Origin: Anthostomella pinea
Taxonomy: Eukaryota > Ascomycota > Sordariomycetes > Xylariales > Xylariaceae
DNA length: 64,000 nt
Assembly (NCBI GenBank): GCA_963556695.1
Contig: CAUWAG010000010.1
Coordinates: 4,278,001-4,342,000 of the forward strand
Direction of reading: 5' to 3'
Below the pieces are notes generated by a model. That model was not told the DNA's origin. It saw nothing but the letters and a program-made list of their open reading frames with translations, and ran no database searches. The position numbers were made by a program, and so were the translations under genes. This document shows, piece after piece, positions 59,437 through 64,000 of the stretch (position 1 is its first letter; every line of letters starts with the position of its first letter).

Positions 59437-59700
59437 TCAACCCTGCACCAGAGGCGCATGTTGGTTGCTTGCTTCTCCACGGGGACCCAGGGCGTTGGAT
59501 AGATACTTTGTCTCTTGCCATCGTAGCTGAAGCACGATATCTGTGAAGCTTTTTCGGAAGAGATCTGCTCGCAGTACCCAGAAAGCCTTCCGCCGCAGCA
59601 TCAGCGCCAGATGCGGCAATCGTCAGGAAAGCGGCCTGATAAACCGAGCGCATTCGTAAAAGTTCCTTGAGCTTGTCCGCGTCCGAGTCTGGAATGAAGC
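59437..59700 (-). pseudogene. HET-domain fragment
   Basis: The minus strand encodes SFIPDSDADKLKELL followed by MRSVYQAAFLTIAASGADAA and EGFLGTASRSL. This matches the middle of fungal heterokaryon-incompatibility (HET) domains, where a W/L-I-D-S-L-C..Q/PDS motif precedes M..VY..A.LTIAA. The upstream part is lost or frameshifted (YVNI.. then a stop), and nothing HET-like remains downstream. A truncated relic. Confidence 0.65.
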
Positions 59701-59726
59701 TAAAGGATATTCACATACGCCAAGCT

Positions 59727-60579
59727 TTAGACAGCGTCGCCAGATGCCCAGGCTCTACGCTCAACATCAAGCTCCTTAGAATAATCCCCCAAGGTCGCAA
59801 AAACATCCTTCACCCAGTCGTTGTGTCTGAGCGGCCACCTAAACCCTTCGAACATGGCCTTGGTGTAGTCCCAGTACTCGGGGTAGTGCCCTGAGTTCTC
59901 CCAATCCACTATTCCGGTCACTCGGCAGCTGGTGCTCCCATCTGCTCTTTAGTTGGATCAATCAGGATGTTCCGGGGGTTGAGATCTGCAGCGTAAAGAA
60001 TACTTGATGCCCATGTCGAGCAGGGTCGTCCGAGAACCGCAACATCTGGTTGAAAGCTGCCTCGTTCGCGAACGGGCCGATAGGCCTTGCCCAGCGGATA
60101 CGAGGCTCTCTGCAGGGTTCTCCGAGCGTGTTGCAGATGGCCATTTCCGGGTTGACGGTCTTTGGGGTTCTTCTCAGTTGAGCCAGATAGTCACGCATCT
60201 GGACTGCGATTTGCTTGTACCCTCCGTCGGGCAGGATGTATCGGTAGTTCGATAGTGGCGAGCCTGGAACTCTGGTGGTGAGGAGGTAGCTCCGAGACGA
60301 AGATGAGACCATGTCAAGTGGCTCTGGGACAGGGACTGTCGAATGCCGAAGAACCATTTGGAGCGCATTAAACTCATTACGAAGCTCATCGTCGACAGCT
60401 TCATGGTCGAACAACACATGAGACTTCATGTAAAGACCAAACGGCAATATTTGGACGCTCCCGGATTCCTCGCACGAGCCATAGCGGCGCTGTCCAAGCC
60501 GTTGTAGCACCTCGTAAGCAGCTATCCTGAGGCTGCTGGGAACCATAAGCCAAATGGAAAGCAAAATTCTTCTCGGCAT
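59727..60579 (-). pseudogene. Aminoglycoside-phosphotransferase-like (APH) kinase, catalytic loop frameshifted
   Basis: ATG 60579 (MPRRILLSIWLMVPSSLRI) is a typical start for fungal APH-family small-molecule kinases. LPFGLYMKSH, NEFNALQMVLRHSTVPVPEP, SYLLTTRVPGSPLS and GYKQIAVQMRDYLAQLRR follow. The catalytic loop (expected H-A-D-L-N-P-R-N) is reached only after a one-base gain near 59990: the frame runs VFFT then breaks, and ADLNPRNILIDP lies in another frame. A second break near 59936..59945 precedes TGIVDWENSGHYPEYWDY, the metal-binding DWE motif. These two breaks make it non-functional as sequenced. The frame is open upstream into the HNH-like gene. Confidence 0.7.
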
Positions 60580-61546
60580 TCGGCTGATAGCCGAGCGCTT
60601 CGATTGCACAACCTTGAAATTGGGGGCGGGAGGTAGCGTCTCAGAAGGGGAATTGGATGACACCTGGAATCCTTTAGGCCCGAAGCTTTTGCTGATCTGG
60701 AGGTGCCGGATACTCGGTGATAGGCGAGCATGGGTCCCAATGAAGCAGGGTTCTATCTTTGGGATGCCTAAGCGTGAGTGATCGGCCAGCAGCGGATACA
60801 CGCCGTCGGCGTCGAGTTGCCCGACAGGTTCAACGGGAACAAGTTTCAGTTGGAACTATTGTAAAAGTCAGTGCCGATAGTCCGTAAGGAACTGAGGCAT
60901 GTAGGGGTTCAGGGATCCCCAACGATGTAGTGGCTTACCTCGACCATCGACGGCTGCAACCTGTCTAACCTAATAATGCAGCTTTAAATGAAGTAGCGGC
61001 AGATTTTCGGACCAGCCAGTGGTTATGGTATGGAGACATGTTTTCGGGATGGCGGGCATACGACATCCACCAGTCCCGGTAGGGAGCACCCAAAAAAGCA
61101 CCAAACATGCTGGCAACTCGATCCTGGTGCTCATCTGAAACCCAGCCAGACGGCACCGGCAGGATTGGGGAAACGACCAGAGGATCACGGAAATTGGCGG
61201 CCTTTCCGCTTATACAGCACTTGCCTCCGTCTCGCCTCATGATGGCTTGCCTAGTGGCGGTGTCTGGGGCCGGCGGAGAGCAGCCGTTCTGAGTGACTGG
61301 GGGTGTGAGAATGGCAGATCAACGGCTCGGATGGCTCAGCTTACCTGACTCGAGAATGTACAGCCATTCAGATGCTACGGAGGTTCCTTCACCAGCCAGC
61401 AGTCTATCGCTGATGTAGCGAGCAGCGAGCGGAGGGTTCATAGCCTCAGTCACGAATGATGAGAGCAGCGGTCCCAAAGGGTGGGGAAGCCTTGTCTCCT
61501 CGATGAGCGAGAGTGTGTCGCGTAGTGATGCGTCGTTCGAATCCAT
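60580..61546 (-). pseudogene. Fungal HNH-like nuclease-domain protein, one frame break, joined in frame to APH
   Basis: Exons 61546..61345, 61296..60939 and 60855 onward. The 48-bp and 83-bp introns have clean signals and keep phase. Start MDSNDASLRDTLSLIEE. The core domain RRDGGKCCISGKAANFRDPL with VVSPILPVPSGW, RDWWMSYARHPENM and NHWLVRKSAA matches a fungal family annotated as HNH_2-like. The usual HNH His before ILP is Pro here. A one-base loss near 60972..60980 separates SFKAA from IIRLDRLQPSMVE. Downstream come FQLKLVPVEPVGQLDADGVY, PLLADHSRLGIPKIEP and GTHARLSPSIRHLQISK. With no stop codon before the APH start, the two run on as one frame. Confidence 0.65.
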
Positions 61547-62521
61547 GTTGAAATATGACCAAGATCTCGGTGTGGAGCGGAATGAGATGGTGCGTGTGAA
61601 GGTTGCCCGTGGATGAAGAGGGAAGTGCTTGAGTCTTGTGTTGAATGAAGGGGAGCAGGCGCGTTGCGACCAAGATTCGTGTGGGGCGGACCCACTACAG
61701 CACCTGCGAATAGCCCCGCGCCACTCCAGTCCCACCAAATCAGGGATTCAGGGGCTACAGAGCATACCCGGCACACCAACTCTTGAATAGCTAGGATGAA
61801 TCATGGGTTATCGGGGTGATAAGGCCCTGGACTTGAAGAGGTCGGGCCGCGATAGTTGGGATATTCCCAGGGTCTGCCGTCTCCAAGCGCCCGATTGCTA
61901 GCCTACGCCGGGTCCCTGCCCCTATACCGGCCGGACCGGGTCGTTGTACTGGGATCTAGGCCACGAACTGAAAGATCCTGACCAGTCGAATACTATCTTC
62001 CGCTCTCGTAAGAAACGTGCACAGAGAAGATGAGCGTGCCGTTACCGACAGTCTGCAGCTGTCGGACAGTGTTCTGTTTGTTGGCCATGCCGTCCAATGT
62101 TGTACTTGTAGACAGTAGAACCACCAGAGGGATGTGACATGGAACGAACGATCTCGATGCTTGTATAAGATGCCGTTGAGTTCCCTATATCAAATATTTA
62201 CGTTGCTCATGATCATTGTCTAAGCCGCCAAATCTACTACAGCTCGATCACTTCTTTTCGCCTCTTTTCGCCTCTTTTCCCTTATCATTCACCCCTATAT
62301 CTTCATAAAGTCCCCCTTTGTTCAACGTGGATTTCTTCAAGCGTTCGAACCCCGTTCCAGTCAGTGGGAATCGTCCCTCTGCGCCCATTGCGTACCACGC
62401 CTCTGCAACTACTGGAAACTTCGCCATTGCGCCTACTGGAAACCTACAGGTGCCCAATGGAGGCTCTTCTGGTTCATCATATCCAAGAAACGTCAACTCC
62501 CCCAACACCTTGTATATCACG
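61547..62521. other. Intergenic, about 1 kb
   Basis: Between divergent accessory genes. CTCTTTTCGC direct repeats occur at about 62250..62280. A frame at 62318..62520 (Ser/Pro/Asn-rich) could be the N-terminal part of the next gene but has no ATG of its own. Confidence 0.5.
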
Positions 62522-63229
62522 ATGCAGTACCTTCACACTGTCAATGGATACCAAAATACGTAAGTCGTTCTCTCCATGGTGTGTTCGCCCGCAGTGCTGA
62601 TAATGAGTACAGCACTGGGGTGTATATTCCAGCGGAAATGCACCGCCGGCCGGCAAGCTGTTCCATGCCACTGACCTGGGGCGAGCACCGCTGGACCTCT
62701 ACCAAGAGTCTCACGATGTCAAACTACCCGAGAGGTCTAGAACCATGGTTGTCTTTCTGGCCATCGCAAGCTCGCCCGGGGTGCAACAGCTCGAGTCATT
62801 GGCTTCGTCTATCCGCCTGATGGACAAGCGCTACCTTCCGAAGGGAGAGTCTCAGTGGACTTGCCGGGTTTGGGTCAAGGATTTCCTCGTCGCCTTGCAC
62901 AGGAACCATCTCATTCGCCTGCCGGAAAGCATTGGTCAGTAGTTACCGCAATCCAGACTTCTTCTTGGCCAAGTCTAACGCAGCCCCATGCTTTCTTAGA
63001 TTTCATTGAGCGAATGTGTCAGGATGTGGCCAATGAGAACTTACATTGCAAGGGCAGGGCGAGAGTTTTCAATGACAGGAGCTGGATGGTCGTCCAGCCC
63101 TCGAGTAAGACAACACCGATGGACGTTGATCCTACCGGGAGGGTTGATCGCTACTATGGCCCTTCGCCCATGGTCATTGACTCCACGCAAAAGCGCTACT
63201 ATGGTTCCAAGCCCATGGTTACTAGCTGA
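62522..63229 (+). CDS. Accessory fungal protein of unknown function (start and first junction uncertain)
   Basis: Exons about 62522..62559, 62613..62934 and 63000..63229. Exon 2 reads HWGVYSSGNAPPAGKLFHAT, LGRAPLDLYQESHDVKLPE, MVVFLAIASSPGVQQLESLA and WTCRVWVKDFLVALHRN. The order (HWG..Y, a short beta-rich core, W-x-C-(Q/R)-x-WV..L) is shared by a family of fungal accessory proteins I know only as uncharacterised. The 65-bp second intron keeps phase (ESI to DFIERMCQDVANEN). At the first intron (GTAAGT 62560 to CAG 62612) the phases differ by one base unless an upstream exon in another frame is used. The C-terminus has a repeated YYG(P/S)(S/K)PMV(I/T) motif. Confidence 0.55.
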
Positions 63230-64000
63230 TGAGGTCTAAAATATATGTGGCAGCTTAAATGAGAGTGAGGATTGGAGAATAAACCATCTATAGACAGACG
63301 TGTAATGATTAGCCAAGCTGTGTCGATTCCAATCTTCTTCATCCGGGTGTATATCGTTCGCTGCTCCGAGACCTCTCCGACGTGGCTCGATTGCCGTTCT
63401 GCGAGATGTCTGACGTGCGCGGAGTGCTGCTCGTCGAGGTCCTTAGCGTGTTGTTTTCGCAGATGCATAGCTTAGAGCCGTAGCAGCTCCCGCGTGTATT
63501 CACCTAGTCGGTTTGGAATTAGGGGCAGCTGGGGTCGGGTATATGGCTTAGAGTTGTGGGTGGGCTGGGGAGGCTCTTCGCTGTTTTCCTGGCGCGGCCT
63601 CCTTGTGGCGAGGGTGCCGTATGGTACCCTGGGTGGCGTTGATTTTGGAGGTGCCGTTGCCACCACCATGGTCCCCTGCCTCATGCAACTGTCGCAGCCA
63701 TCGCCCTTTCTGGCATCAGTGTTGCCCATCGCGTACAGTGACAGCAACACGCATGACTCCAGCATTTTTTACTTCAGAATCGCCTGCGTTGGCAATGACA
63801 CCAATATACTTAGCAACGCCATTGTCAACAACCCCTATATCGGGGATGGCACTGTCCCCATCTTCGCCAACAGCGATATGTGATCTGTAATTTCAAGGCT
63901 GGAGGTATGTACTGTAGGTTAAATGCGAGCCCAAGGGCTTACCCATAGCATCTGACCAAAACTTCAAATTTTTTAATTTCAAGTTCCCCCTTGAGAGACG
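63230..64000. other. Window edge, no confident gene
   Basis: Opposing open frames at 63472..63765 (minus, with a CDSC motif and Pro/Gln-rich tail) and 63494..63883 (plus, FYFRIACVGNDTNILSNAIV) overlap; at most one is real, and neither is recognised. An A/T-rich end follows. Confidence 0.4.

Overview
The window reads as nuclear DNA of a filamentous ascomycete (Pezizomycotina, most likely Sordariomycetes). Genes are split by short introns of about 48-85 bp with GTAAGT/GTATGT-like donors, CTAAC/CTGAC branch points and CAG/TAG acceptors. The content is typical of such fungi: an APC/C subunit, the septum protein Cyk3, a Ste20/GCK kinase, a Ulp2-type SUMO protease, sugar and drug transporters, secreted oxidoreductases and hydrolases, HET remnants and a pogo/Fot1-type transposon. 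Exon structures below were worked out by hand from splice signals, phase and family motifs; none is confirmed by transcripts.

Layout. 0.2-4.2 kb: Ulp2-like SUMO protease (+). 5.7-7.2 kb: secreted subtilase (-). 10.1-12.2 kb: GCK-III kinase (-), divergent from Cyk3 (+) at 13.8-17.7 kb. 20.9-22.6 kb: hexose transporter (+). 25.4-27.8 kb: DHA2-type MFS exporter (+), tail to tail with an AA12-like PQQ pyranose dehydrogenase (-) at 28.2-29.7 kb. 31.1-35.9 kb: a divergent pair of accessory NTPase-like genes, a frameshifted STAND/NACHT-like gene without a visible Walker A (-) and an N-terminal-domain AAA ATPase (+), sharing a 254-bp promoter region. 36.1-39.3 kb: a secreted protein and an SGNH esterase (both -). 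41.3-43.0 kb: APC6/Cut9/Cdc16 TPR subunit (+). 44.4-45.9 kb: triose-phosphate-type drug/metabolite transporter (+) with a 6-nt micro-exon. 47.8-49.3 kb: conserved Ser-rich protein (-). 49.3-55.7 kb: a gene-poor stretch. 55.7-64 kb: accessory block with a tiny CS-alpha-beta (defensin-like) secreted peptide gene, an intact 1.95-kb pogo transposon with perfect 89-bp TIRs inserted in that gene's 5' leader, a HET fragment, a broken HNH-like/APH-kinase reading frame, and one further accessory gene.

How the parts fit. The housekeeping genes (cytokinesis: Cyk3; cell cycle: APC6; polarity/septation: GCK kinase; SUMO pathway: Ulp2) lie between lineage-variable genes for secretion, transport and probable self/non-self recognition. 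About eight multi-exon genes need no frame correction. Three genes each need exactly one C removed from a C run (C9, C9, C5), which points to homopolymer overcalls or very recent mutation. The STAND-like and HNH/APH loci carry breaks outside homopolymers, as expected of real decay. The most interesting items are the defensin-like gene displaced from its promoter by the pogo element, the in-frame HNH-APH join, the divergent STAND/AAA pair, and a MITE-like insertion whose empty site is present 24 kb away.
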